Assembly (NCBI GenBank): GCA_021776615.1
Contig: JAJFFO010000013.1
Span: 1-64,000 of the forward strand
DNA length: 64,000 nucleotides
Direction: 5' to 3'
From: Robiginitomaculum sp.
Lineage (GTDB): Bacteria; Pseudomonadota; Alphaproteobacteria; Caulobacterales; Maricaulaceae
The translations under genes and the position numbers were made by a program. Of this stretch, positions 57,231 to 64,000 are shown piece after piece. The notes under the pieces were generated by a model. It had not been told where the DNA came from, did not search any database, and saw only the letters and a list, made by a program, of their open reading frames with translations. Position 1 is the stretch's first letter. Every line of letters begins with the position of its first letter.

Positions 57231-58325
57231 TCAGGAACTAGTTCGTAATCCTAATTGCAAATCATGGCGCCGCATGGCCTTGGCTGGCAAATCTGAAATT
57301 GGCCCAAGCGGCAAGGTCTCGAAGACATTACGCATACCATAAGCCGCCGCCCGCATTTGCGCGCTGAACGCCCCCGCGCCGACAAACCCCTCACACAAGG
57401 GGCGCGCCGCATTGGCAAGATTAAGCTTGAACCGATAATCACCCGCGCCAAGGTCAATTTCGGCAATGCCCGCAGAACAAGCATGGGCGATCAATTCCTC
57501 AAACAAAACCAGACCGGGAGAAAAGTGCGACAAAGCCGGGTCATGGGCAATGAACCAGCAATGCAAAACAGAGCCTGAACGCAGGCACAGATTGAGCGCG
57601 GCAAGCTGATCGCCTGCATAAAGCGCGAATAACTCGGCACTCAAATCCTCGGTTGGATTCACATAAAGATCGCGCACCAGCGACAACGCCCATTCATGGC
57701 TGAAAATATCGGTTTGCCCGGTGCGTTCATACTGATCGCATTTCCAGCGAATAAGCTGGTCAAACAGTTGCATATCCTTGCAATTAGGCACCAGGCGCAC
57801 CTGCCCAATATCGCGGCCAAGCTTGCGACGTCTTTTGCCGGCGCGCTTGGTTTCGGACGAACCAACATCGCGGCGGTGTTGCAAATAAGCTTCATGCCCA
57901 TCTGCCAGATTAATCACCCGCGAGACATGCACATTGCGCGCTTTGGCACCAAAGGTGGATTGTTTGGCCAGTACATTGGCAAAATCAAGTCGGCCAGCCT
58001 TGGTCGAGCGGAGCAAAGCGCCGATATCAAGCACCTGATCGGCCGTACCAATCGCGCCCTGATAATCACACAAAGGGCCGCCGGCGGGTTGTAAAATCTC
58101 TTGGGACGGGCGTTGCAACGGTAAAAAAGCGCTTTTGCGCCCGGCCTCGCCATAGAGAATAGCGATGCGCACATCGCCGCGTGCGCGCGCAACCGCCCGC
58201 GCCCAATCTGGCGAATAATAAGGGCTTACCAAATCCGGGTCGGCACGACGCCAATGTTGCCATTGCGCCAAATCGCCTTTGCTCAATTCTTCAGGCTTTA
58301 CCAGATCAATGCCGTGCGCTGCCAT
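57231..58325 (-). CDS. FemAB/BioF2-like GNAT acyltransferase
   Basis: A 364-residue protein of the CelD/BcsL or FemAB-like GNAT group. The first half has LVSPYYSPDWARAVARARGDVRIAILY; the second has a GNAT fold with ELFALYAGDQLAALNLCLRSGSVLHCWFIAHDPALSHFSPGLVLFEELIAHA and the conserved end EIDLGAGDYRFKLNLA. Such proteins add acyl or aminoacyl groups in cell-wall or exopolysaccharide synthesis. The basic stretch KRAGKRRRKLGRD near residue 160 is typical of the family linker. Substrate unknown. It is flanked by non-coding gaps of about 110 bp on both sides. Confidence 0.75.
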   Translation of the reverse strand: MAAHGIDLVKPEELSKGDLAQWQHWRRADPDLVSPYYSPDWARAVARARGDVRIAILYGEAGRKSAFLPLQRPSQEILQPAGGPLCDYQGAIGTADQVLDIGALLRSTKAGRLDFANVLAKQSTFGAKARNVHVSRVINLADGHEAYLQHRRDVGSSETKRAGKRRRKLGRDIGQVRLVPNCKDMQLFDQLIRWKCDQYERTGQTDIFSHEWALSLVRDLYVNPTEDLSAELFALYAGDQLAALNLCLRSGSVLHCWFIAHDPALSHFSPGLVLFEELIAHACSAGIAEIDLGAGDYRFKLNLANAARPLCEGFVGAGAFSAQMRAAAYGMRNVFETLPLGPISDLPAKAMRRHDLQLGLRTSS

Positions 58326-58432
58326 GCTTTGTCCCTTTAACTGTCCCCGGGCACAACCATGCCATAGGGATATTAAAAACCGGCTGCGGCAATCGGTAAA
58401 ATTTGAACTAAATTACAAAAGTGGGCCCGACT

Positions 58433-59053
58433 TCACTTTTCGTGCCGAGCCTGCAAAACACTGATAATTTGGGACAATGGCAGGTTCTTTGCCCGCGCCA
58501 AAACCAGCACATGGTATAATAAATCCGCCACTTCTTCGGACAATTCTTCCTCGCCGTCTTTCATCGCCGCCAATGCTACTTCAACGCCCTCTTCCCCGAC
58601 TTTTTGCGCCGCCCGGTCAATTGGCCCGGCCAGCAGTTTAGCGGTGTAGCTTTGATCGGGATCAGCCCCGACCCGCGCCGCAATAATTTTGTCCAATTCG
58701 CCCAACCAGGCCGCACCGCCAAAGCCGCTCTCGCCAAAACAAGTGCGCGTACCCAAATGGCAGGTCGGCCCAACAGGTTCGGCCAGCACCAATAGAGCAT
58801 CGCGGTCACAATCGGCGGCAATTGATACCAGCTTCAAGGCATTGCCGCTGGTCTCCCCCTTTTGCCAAAGCTGTGCGCGCGAACGGCTGTAAAACGTCAC
58901 TAATTCGGTTTCCAAAGTCTGCCGCAGGGCCTCTTCACTCATATAACCAAGCATTAAAACGCTGGCATTGTGTGCATCTTGCACAATCGCTGGCAGCAAG
59001 CCGTCGCCTTTTTGCCAATCAAGGGTTTGCAGGTTTTTTGGCAAATCACTCAT
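58433..59053 (-). CDS. hisI: Bifunctional phosphoribosyl-AMP cyclohydrolase/phosphoribosyl-ATP pyrophosphatase
   Basis: A 206-residue fused HisIE enzyme catalysing the second and third steps of histidine synthesis. HisI occupies about 1-112: the Mg/Zn motif DCDRD (81-85) and cysteines 98 and 105 in [13 protein letters not shown]. HisE covers about 115-206, with [34 protein letters not shown]. Separate hisI and hisE genes are frequent in alphaproteobacteria, so the fused form is notable. Its ATG overlaps the hisF stop by ATGA. It is the last gene of the operon. Confidence 0.96.
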   Translation of the reverse strand: MSDLPKNLQTLDWQKGDGLLPAIVQDAHNASVLMLGYMSEEALRQTLETELVTFYSRSRAQLWQKGETSGNALKLVSIAADCDRDALLVLAEPVGPTCHLGTRTCFGESGFGGAAWLGELDKIIAARVGADPDQSYTAKLLAGPIDRAAQKVGEEGVEVALAAMKDGEEELSEEVADLLYHVLVLARAKNLPLSQIISVLQARHEK

Positions 59054-59817
59054 AACCGTATCTCTATATTTTGGGCGCATAGCTCCATTTTAAGCGCGCC
59101 AATGGACAATATGTTTTTATGAAAGACGCTGGCCGCCAACGCGCCATCGACATTGGTTTTGGCAAACACCTCGGCAAAATCTTGCGCCTTTCCGGCACCG
59201 CCCGATGCGATGAGCGGCACGGTGCAAAGCGCCCGCATGGCGCTGAGTTGAACGCAATCATAGCCAGCACGCCGCCCGTCTTCATTCATGCAATTCAGCA
59301 CCACCTCGCCCGCGCCGCGTTTTTGCACTTCGACAAGCCAGTCTTTGGTGCGCCATTTCGTGGTTTGCATTTTGTCCGGGTCACCGGTGAGTGCCTTGAC
59401 CTGCCATTCCGCACCATCCCAAAAACTGTCAATCCCGGCGACAATGCATTGCGAACCAAATTGGGCGGCCAAGACATCGATAAGGTCGGGGTTTTGCAAA
59501 GCCGGTGAGTTGATCGAGATTTTGTCAGCCCCCGCCCGCAATATTGCTGCTGCATCTTCGACACTGCGAATACCACCCGCGACCGTAAACGGAATGTCCA
59601 GTTCGCGCGCGACCCGTTCCACCCACTTTGCCTCGACCCGGCGGCCTTGAGGGCTGGCGGTTATGTCATAAAACACCAGCTCATCCGCCCCGTCCGCACC
59701 ATAACGCTTGGCCAGTTCAACAATATCGCCAACAATTTCGTGACCGGCAAAGCGCACGCCCTTGACCACCGCACCGTTCATAACGTCGAGACAGGGAATT
59801 ATGCGTTTGGCCAGCAC
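59050..59817 (-). CDS. hisF: Imidazole glycerol phosphate synthase subunit HisF
   Basis: A 255-residue TIM barrel that uses ammonia from HisH to convert PRFAR to imidazole glycerol phosphate and AICAR. The catalytic residues are Asp11 in [11 protein letters not shown] and Asp130 in [12 protein letters not shown]; the phosphate-binding loops AGGIRS and [11 protein letters not shown] are present. The ATG at 59817 overlaps the hisA 3' end by 19 bp, and the stop overlaps hisI by 4 bp. HisH lies two genes upstream in the same operon. Confidence 0.97.
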   Translation of the reverse strand: MLAKRIIPCLDVMNGAVVKGVRFAGHEIVGDIVELAKRYGADGADELVFYDITASPQGRRVEAKWVERVARELDIPFTVAGGIRSVEDAAAILRAGADKISINSPALQNPDLIDVLAAQFGSQCIVAGIDSFWDGAEWQVKALTGDPDKMQTTKWRTKDWLVEVQKRGAGEVVLNCMNEDGRRAGYDCVQLSAMRALCTVPLIASGGAGKAQDFAEVFAKTNVDGALAASVFHKNILSIGALKMELCAQNIEIRL

Positions 59818-60530
59818 GACAATGCCTCCTCAAGCGCAAAACAATCCTCATAAAGCGCCTTGCCAATAATCACCCCGTCAGTGCCCGCGTCCTGCACCGC
59901 GCGAATATCGTCCAAACTACCAATTCCGCCGGATGCCAGCAGCTTTATGCTCGCAAAGCGTGCTTTAATGTCCTGGTAAAGCGCCGCATTGGCCCCACCA
60001 AGAGCGCCATCGCGATCGATATCTGTCACCAAAACATGATTTGCCAAACCCTCATAACGCGCCAACACTTCCCACAAATTAATGCTTGCTTGATCTTGCC
60101 AACCGCGCAACGCCGGTATTGGAACGCCGTCTTCAAAGCGAATATCCAGCGCCAAAACAATATGCTCCGGGCCAAATCTATGCAGCCAGTTTTGTACTTT
60201 TTGCGGCATACTCACGGCGAGAGATCCAATAATCACCCGTGCTACCCCATTGTCCAAAAGTGCCGCGATATCATCGGCGGAACGAATGCCGCCGCCCGCT
60301 TGAACTTTCAATCCGGTTTCATCGGCAAGCCGGGCAAGCAAAGCGCTTTGCATCGGCATTCCAGCCTTGGCCCCATCGAGATCAACCACATGCAAGGCTT
60401 TGGCCCCTTGCGCCTCAAAAGCTTTGGCACGGGCCAATGGGTCGGAATCATAAAGGCTTTTTTGGGCAAAATCGCCTTTGTGCAGCCGCACGCAACGGCC
60501 ATTCATCAAGTCGATTGCCGGCCAAATCAT
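59799..60530 (-). CDS. hisA: Phosphoribosylformimino-5-aminoimidazole carboxamide ribotide isomerase
   Basis: A 243-residue TIM barrel performing the Amadori isomerisation before HisF/His[21 protein letters not shown] contains the general-base Asp7. [21 protein letters not shown] and [13 protein letters not shown] carry the phosphate-binding and second acid positions. [16 protein letters not shown] closes the barrel. It overlaps hisH by 4 bp and hisF by 19 bp. Confidence 0.96.
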   Translation of the reverse strand: MIWPAIDLMNGRCVRLHKGDFAQKSLYDSDPLARAKAFEAQGAKALHVVDLDGAKAGMPMQSALLARLADETGLKVQAGGGIRSADDIAALLDNGVARVIIGSLAVSMPQKVQNWLHRFGPEHIVLALDIRFEDGVPIPALRGWQDQASINLWEVLARYEGLANHVLVTDIDRDGALGGANAALYQDIKARFASIKLLASGGIGSLDDIRAVQDAGTDGVIIGKALYEDCFALEEALSCWPNA

Positions 60531-61144
60531 GGCGCGACCTCAACAAAATTTTGCAATACCTGCGCGCCGACCGCGCCGGAACGTTCCGGGTGAAATTGGC
60601 AACCGGTGATATTGTCCTGACGCACGATAGCGCTAAACGGCATCCCATAATCGGTTTTGGCGATGGTCGCCGCGCTGACTTTGGCGGCAAAGGAGTGGAG
60701 GAAATAGACATAAGCGCCATCTTCAATCCCGCGCAAAAGCGGGTCATGCCCCGGCCTTCCTTCGGTAAATTCCAGCGTATTCCAACCCATATGCGGCACT
60801 GGCCCCGCCGCCGCCGATAGCGCCTCAACATTGCCATCGATCAGGCCAAGGCATTGGGTTTTGGTTTCCATGCTCATTTTGAATAATAATTGCATACCCA
60901 GACAAATACCCAGAAGCGGACGCTCAAACGAGGTCAGCATTGCCTCCATGCCCGCAGCTTTCAGCGCCACCATGCCAGCCGCCGCCGCGCCAACGCCGGG
61001 CAAGACCAGACGCTCGGCCTTTTGCAAAACCTGCGGGTCGGCACTCACCAAAGCCTCCACCCCGAGGCGAGCGAATGCAAAGCGCACCGAGGCCAAATTG
61101 CAACACCCGGTATCGGCAATCATGAGTTTCGCGCCGAGCGCCAT
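60527..61144 (-). CDS. hisH: Imidazole glycerol phosphate synthase glutaminase subunit HisH
   Basis: A 205-residue class I amidotransferase that supplies ammonia to HisF. The nucleophile is the Cys in LLGICLGMQLLF (about residue 80), and the His/Glu of the triad lie in GCQFHPERSG. PHMGWNTLEF and YFLHSFAA are typical HisH segments. The start at 61144 overlaps the stop of the hisCB fusion by one base (TAATG), and its stop overlaps hisA by 4 bp. Confidence 0.96.
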   Translation of the reverse strand: MALGAKLMIADTGCCNLASVRFAFARLGVEALVSADPQVLQKAERLVLPGVGAAAAGMVALKAAGMEAMLTSFERPLLGICLGMQLLFKMSMETKTQCLGLIDGNVEALSAAAGPVPHMGWNTLEFTEGRPGHDPLLRGIEDGAYVYFLHSFAAKVSAATIAKTDYGMPFSAIVRQDNITGCQFHPERSGAVGAQVLQNFVEVAP

Positions 61145-62781
61145 TACAGCACGCCTTTGGTCGACGGAATGGCGCTGCCGTGGCGCGCCAATGCCGGTTT
61201 TAGCGCCCGGCCAAAGCTTTTGAAAATCGCTTCAATAATGTGGTGGGTGTTGTCACCACGCGCTTCGATGTGAATGGCCGCACCAAGGTGCTGAGCCAGG
61301 CTTTCAAATATGTGTGGTACCATTTGCCCACCAAGGCCACCGACGCCCTCAGCGGGAATATCGGCCTCAAAGCGCAAATTCGGACGGCCTGACAGATCAA
61401 TGGCGATGCGGGCCTGCGCCTCGTCCATCGGCAGCACAAATCCATAACGGCCAATGCCCGCCCGATCGCCCAAGGCCTGCCTCAACGCCTGCCCCAATAC
61501 GATGGCGCAATCTTCCACCGTGTGGTGTTCGTCAATGTGTAGATCGCCCTTCGCGGTGAGCACCAAAGAAAACCCGCCATGGCGGGAAATCTGTTCCAGC
61601 ATGTGATCAAAAAAACCTATGCCGGTGTCAATTATGACCGGCTCAATTGTATCCAGGTTCACCAAAGCGCTGATCTGGGTTTCCTTGGTTTGGCGGCTGA
61701 CGGTCGCGCTTCTGGGCGCGACGGGTTGTTTTTCCGCCACGCCAAACGCACCAAGCAATGCGGTGTTTTCTTCTGCACTGCCGATACTGATGCGGATCAA
61801 ATCCGCTTCCAGTGATGAAAAATCGCGCACATGCACCGCCTGTCGTTTCAAGCGTGCGGCAACGTCACTGCCGGACTTCAACTTTACCAGCAGGAAATTA
61901 GCGCTGGACGGCCATATTTTTTGTACATCTACTGACCTGGAAAGCGCCGCAAAAACCTGTTCGCGTCCCGCCTTTATTTGCGCAATACGGGTATTAAACA
62001 CCGCCATATTAACCGGATTAATCGCGCGACTGACTTCCGCCACCACCGGCCCTGGCAACGGATATGGCGCTAAAACTTTACGTAATAAATCAATGACATA
62101 CTTGCCTGCCAACACCGCCCCCACCCGCGCACCTGCCAAACCATAGGCCTTGGACAAAGTGCGTAGCACCACCAGATTTGGTGTGTCACCTAAATCAGCA
62201 CTAAGGCTTGGCGCGTCAGCAAATTCTACATAGGCCTCATCGATGACCACGAGCTGGTCTGCGCTTGCATTGGCAATACGCAACACATCCTCGCGGGCAA
62301 TCAATTTGCCGGTGGGGTTATTGGGGCTACACAGAAAAACCAACTTGACGGGATTGGCTTTTATCGCGGCGATAACCGCGTCGGTTTGGATATCAAACCC
62401 GTCACCCAAAGGTTCCGCAATTATGGCGGCCCCCTGAATCCTGGCCGCGACTTCATAAAGGCTGAAAGTCGGCGGGGTAATCAGCGCCGCATCAATACCG
62501 GGTCGACAGGTCGCACGAAACAACAAATCAATGCCCTCATCGGCCCCGCGGGTTATCAATAACTGTTCCTCGGCCACGCCATACAGCGCCGCCATGCGCG
62601 CCCTCAGCGCCGCCGGTTGTTGCGCCGGATAGCGATTCCATGGCCCCGAAACGGAGGGCGGCGCCCATGGATTTTCATTGGCATCAAGCAATATGGCATT
62701 TTGCACCGCCCCGCCGCGCGCCGCGTAAGGCGTCAGTTTTGCGATTTCCGGCCGCGCAATTTTATCGATTAAACGGCTCAT
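61144..62781 (-). CDS. hisC: HisC-HisB fusion: histidinol-phosphate aminotransferase plus imidazoleglycerol-phosphate dehydratase
   Basis: A single 545-residue ORF. Residues 1-350 are HisC: LLDANENPWAPP, SPNNPTGKLIA, VIDEAYVEF and the PLP lysine Lys211 in RTLSKAYGLAGARVG. After a linker of about 10 residues, residues 358-545 are HisB dehydratase: the manganese-binding HHTVED (419-424), IIDTGIGFFDHMLEQI, and DNTHHIIEAIFKSFGRAL (510-527) with the second metal site. The frame has no interruption, so it is a fusion and not two genes. It unites the dehydration and transamination steps (IGP to imidazole acetol phosphate to histidinol phosphate), which are consecutive. No histidinol-phosphatase domain is attached. 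It overlaps hisD by 4 bp and hisH by 1 bp. Confidence 0.93.
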   Translation of the reverse strand: MSRLIDKIARPEIAKLTPYAARGGAVQNAILLDANENPWAPPSVSGPWNRYPAQQPAALRARMAALYGVAEEQLLITRGADEGIDLLFRATCRPGIDAALITPPTFSLYEVAARIQGAAIIAEPLGDGFDIQTDAVIAAIKANPVKLVFLCSPNNPTGKLIAREDVLRIANASADQLVVIDEAYVEFADAPSLSADLGDTPNLVVLRTLSKAYGLAGARVGAVLAGKYVIDLLRKVLAPYPLPGPVVAEVSRAINPVNMAVFNTRIAQIKAGREQVFAALSRSVDVQKIWPSSANFLLVKLKSGSDVAARLKRQAVHVRDFSSLEADLIRISIGSAEENTALLGAFGVAEKQPVAPRSATVSRQTKETQISALVNLDTIEPVIIDTGIGFFDHMLEQISRHGGFSLVLTAKGDLHIDEHHTVEDCAIVLGQALRQALGDRAGIGRYGFVLPMDEAQARIAIDLSGRPNLRFEADIPAEGVGGLGGQMVPHIFESLAQHLGAAIHIEARGDNTHHIIEAIFKSFGRALKPALARHGSAIPSTKGVL

Positions 62782-64000
62782 TTTTTGCCGCTGGTACGAA
62801 GACTGATGGCGCGGGCATGGGCTTCTAACCCTTCCAGCCGCGCCAATATTTCCACTTCCGGACCGATGGAACGAAGCGCTGACGCTGATGCCGACTGCAC
62901 GCTCACGAATTTGACAAAGCTCTCAACCCCAAGCCCGCTAAAGCTTCGCGCGGCCCCTGCCGTCGGCAGAACATGATTAGTGCCACTGGCATAATCTCCC
63001 AAAGCTTCGGGCGTATAAGCACCAACAAAGACCGAGCCAGCATTGCGAATTTGCGGCACCAATTCTTCTGCCTGCGCGATTTGCATAATCAAATGCTCCG
63101 GCGCATGGCGATTAGCCAATTGCACCATTTGTTCGCGCGATTGCACGACAATCAGCTGCGCATTTTTCAAGGCTTTATTGGCAATCTCCGCGCGCGGGAG
63201 GTCTTCCGCCTGCGCCAATACCGCCGCATACACGGCACGGACCATTTGCTTGCTCAAAGTGAGCATAATTACTTGCGCCTGCGGATCGTGCTCTGCCTGA
63301 GAGAGAAGATCAGCGGCGACCCAGACCGGATTGGCCTCATCATCCGCCAATACCATGACCTCGCTTGGACCGGCAGGAAGATCTATGCCCGGACCATCCT
63401 CTAATTGCGTAACTTGCGCCTTGGCTTCCACCACCCATTGATTGCCAGGCCCAAAAAGCTTGTCTGCCTTGGGCACGCTCTTTGTCCCAAAAGCAAAGGC
63501 GGCAATGGCCTGCGCGCCGCCCATACAAAACACTTCGTCAACGCCGCACAATTTCGCCGCCGCCAAGGTTACTGGCGCTATTTTGCCATCCTCCCCGGGC
63601 GGGCTGGCAACAGCAATACGCGGCACAGCGGCCAGCATGGCTGGAATCGCAGCCATCAGCAGGGATGAAAACAAGGGTGCCGACCCGCCCGGCACATAGA
63701 TACCAACGCAATCAATAGGGCGCACCAAACGCTGGCAAATCAGGCCTGGCTCAATTTCGACCTCAAAATCCTGCGGTAATTCATACCCATGGAATTTTTC
63801 GATATTCTCATAAGCACGGCACATGGCGTCTTTCATCCGCGGTTCCAATCGTCGCCATGCCCCATTGATCTCGCTCGCATCCACCGCGAGCTTTTTGACA
63901 TCAACCCCATCAAATTGGCGGGTATACTCAAGAATGGCGGCATCGCCCTTGGCCTTAACCGTATCAATAATGTCGCGCACCTTGGTTTGCACCAAGTTCG
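62778..64000 (-). CDS. hisD: Histidinol dehydrogenase (5' end beyond the window)
   Basis: Zinc enzyme performing the last two NAD-dependent oxidations to histidine. The visible 407 codons include CVGIYVPGGSAPLFSS, FCMGGAQAIAAFAFGTKSVPKADKLFGPGNQWV, GPSEVMVLADDEANP and the metal/active-site His segment NRHAPEHLIMQI, with GTNHVLPTAG near the end. The N-terminal part before VRDIIDTVKAKGDAAIL is incomplete: the frame runs open to the last base, and some 20-30 residues are missing compared with the usual 430. It heads the visible his operon. hisG, which is often upstream, may lie outside. Confidence 0.96.
   Translation of the reverse strand, partial: NLVQTKVRDIIDTVKAKGDAAILEYTRQFDGVDVKKLAVDASEINGAWRRLEPRMKDAMCRAYENIEKFHGYELPQDFEVEIEPGLICQRLVRPIDCVGIYVPGGSAPLFSSLLMAAIPAMLAAVPRIAVASPPGEDGKIAPVTLAAAKLCGVDEVFCMGGAQAIAAFAFGTKSVPKADKLFGPGNQWVVEAKAQVTQLEDGPGIDLPAGPSEVMVLADDEANPVWVAADLLSQAEHDPQAQVIMLTLSKQMVRAVYAAVLAQAEDLPRAEIANKALKNAQLIVVQSREQMVQLANRHAPEHLIMQIAQAEELVPQIRNAGSVFVGAYTPEALGDYASGTNHVLPTAGAARSFSGLGVESFVKFVSVQSASASALRSIGPEVEILARLEGLEAHARAISLRTSGKK

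Noticed and set aside
1-64000. CRISPR array or Cas genes
   Set aside because: No regularly spaced direct repeats with unique spacers and no cas-like proteins were seen.

Overview
This 64 kb window is one contiguous piece of a bacterial chromosome. It is densely packed and moderately GC-rich by eye, with mostly housekeeping genes. I read it as an alphaproteobacterium of the Caulobacterales/Hyphomonadales type. The support is a full CtrA box (TTAA-N7-TTAAC) upstream of a TipN-like coiled-coil membrane protein, a DUF1134/EipA gene, a two-subunit glycine dehydrogenase (gcvPA/gcvPB), the carA-yqeY-dnaG-rpoD neighbourhood and the UDG/ETF-QO/TPR/ispE neighbourhood. No prophage, insertion sequence, CRISPR array, tRNA or rRNA was found.

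Layout. 1-5.7 kb: end of a receiver-domain protein, then a minus-strand run ETF-QO, TPR lipoprotein, ispE, WecA/MraY-like transferase. 5.8-14.8 kb: uracil-DNA glycosylase, a small membrane protein with an XRE regulator, a very odd exported DUF4412-type protein carrying ABC-ATPase motifs, a hairpin-rich tandem repeat, mmsA, a SixA-like phosphatase, a glutamate-synthase-like FMN enzyme, a hydrolase, an HCCA-isomerase-like protein and a peroxiredoxin. 14.9-21.4 kb: envelope proteins (OmpA/BON, HhH, LysM/BON), a 26-residue membrane microprotein, a FrnE-like DsbA, a KAS III enzyme, a GST and a secreted unknown. 21.5-31 kb: rpoD, dnaG, a brnTA toxin-antitoxin pair, yqeY, carA, a ChaN-like lipoprotein and an orphan solute-binding lipoprotein. 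31-38.4 kb: TipN-like protein and the glycine-cleavage operon (gcvT-gcvH-membrane protein-gcvPA-gcvPB) under a tandem glycine riboswitch. 38.5-55.3 kb: intergenic repeats, a shortened DUF1801 gene, mutL, ubiD, a nucleotidyltransferase, an ArsR/NIPSNAP/ABM module, eipA-like, lepA, a pyridoxal kinase-DUF429 fusion, a CitE-like lyase, arsC-like, a MATE transporter, pyrD and an S24 regulator. 55.3-64 kb: argE, an FKBP lipoprotein, a FemAB-like GNAT protein and a tightly overlapping histidine operon hisD-hisCB-hisH-hisA-hisF-hisIE.

How the genes work together. The clearest units are the histidine operon, with junctions overlapping by 1-19 bp and including a HisC-HisB fusion, and the riboswitch-controlled glycine-cleavage operon. 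MmsA and ETF-QO feed branched-chain and fatty-acid catabolism. RpoD, DnaG, LepA and MutL are core information-processing genes.

Most unusual locus: 7656-8867. A predicted exported DUF4412-like protein contains two P-loops, a Walker B/D-loop block and an H-loop-like segment copied from ABC ATPases, and it is followed by two structurally conserved but sequence-variable hairpin repeats. Whether this is a real mosaic gene or an artefact cannot be settled from sequence alone.
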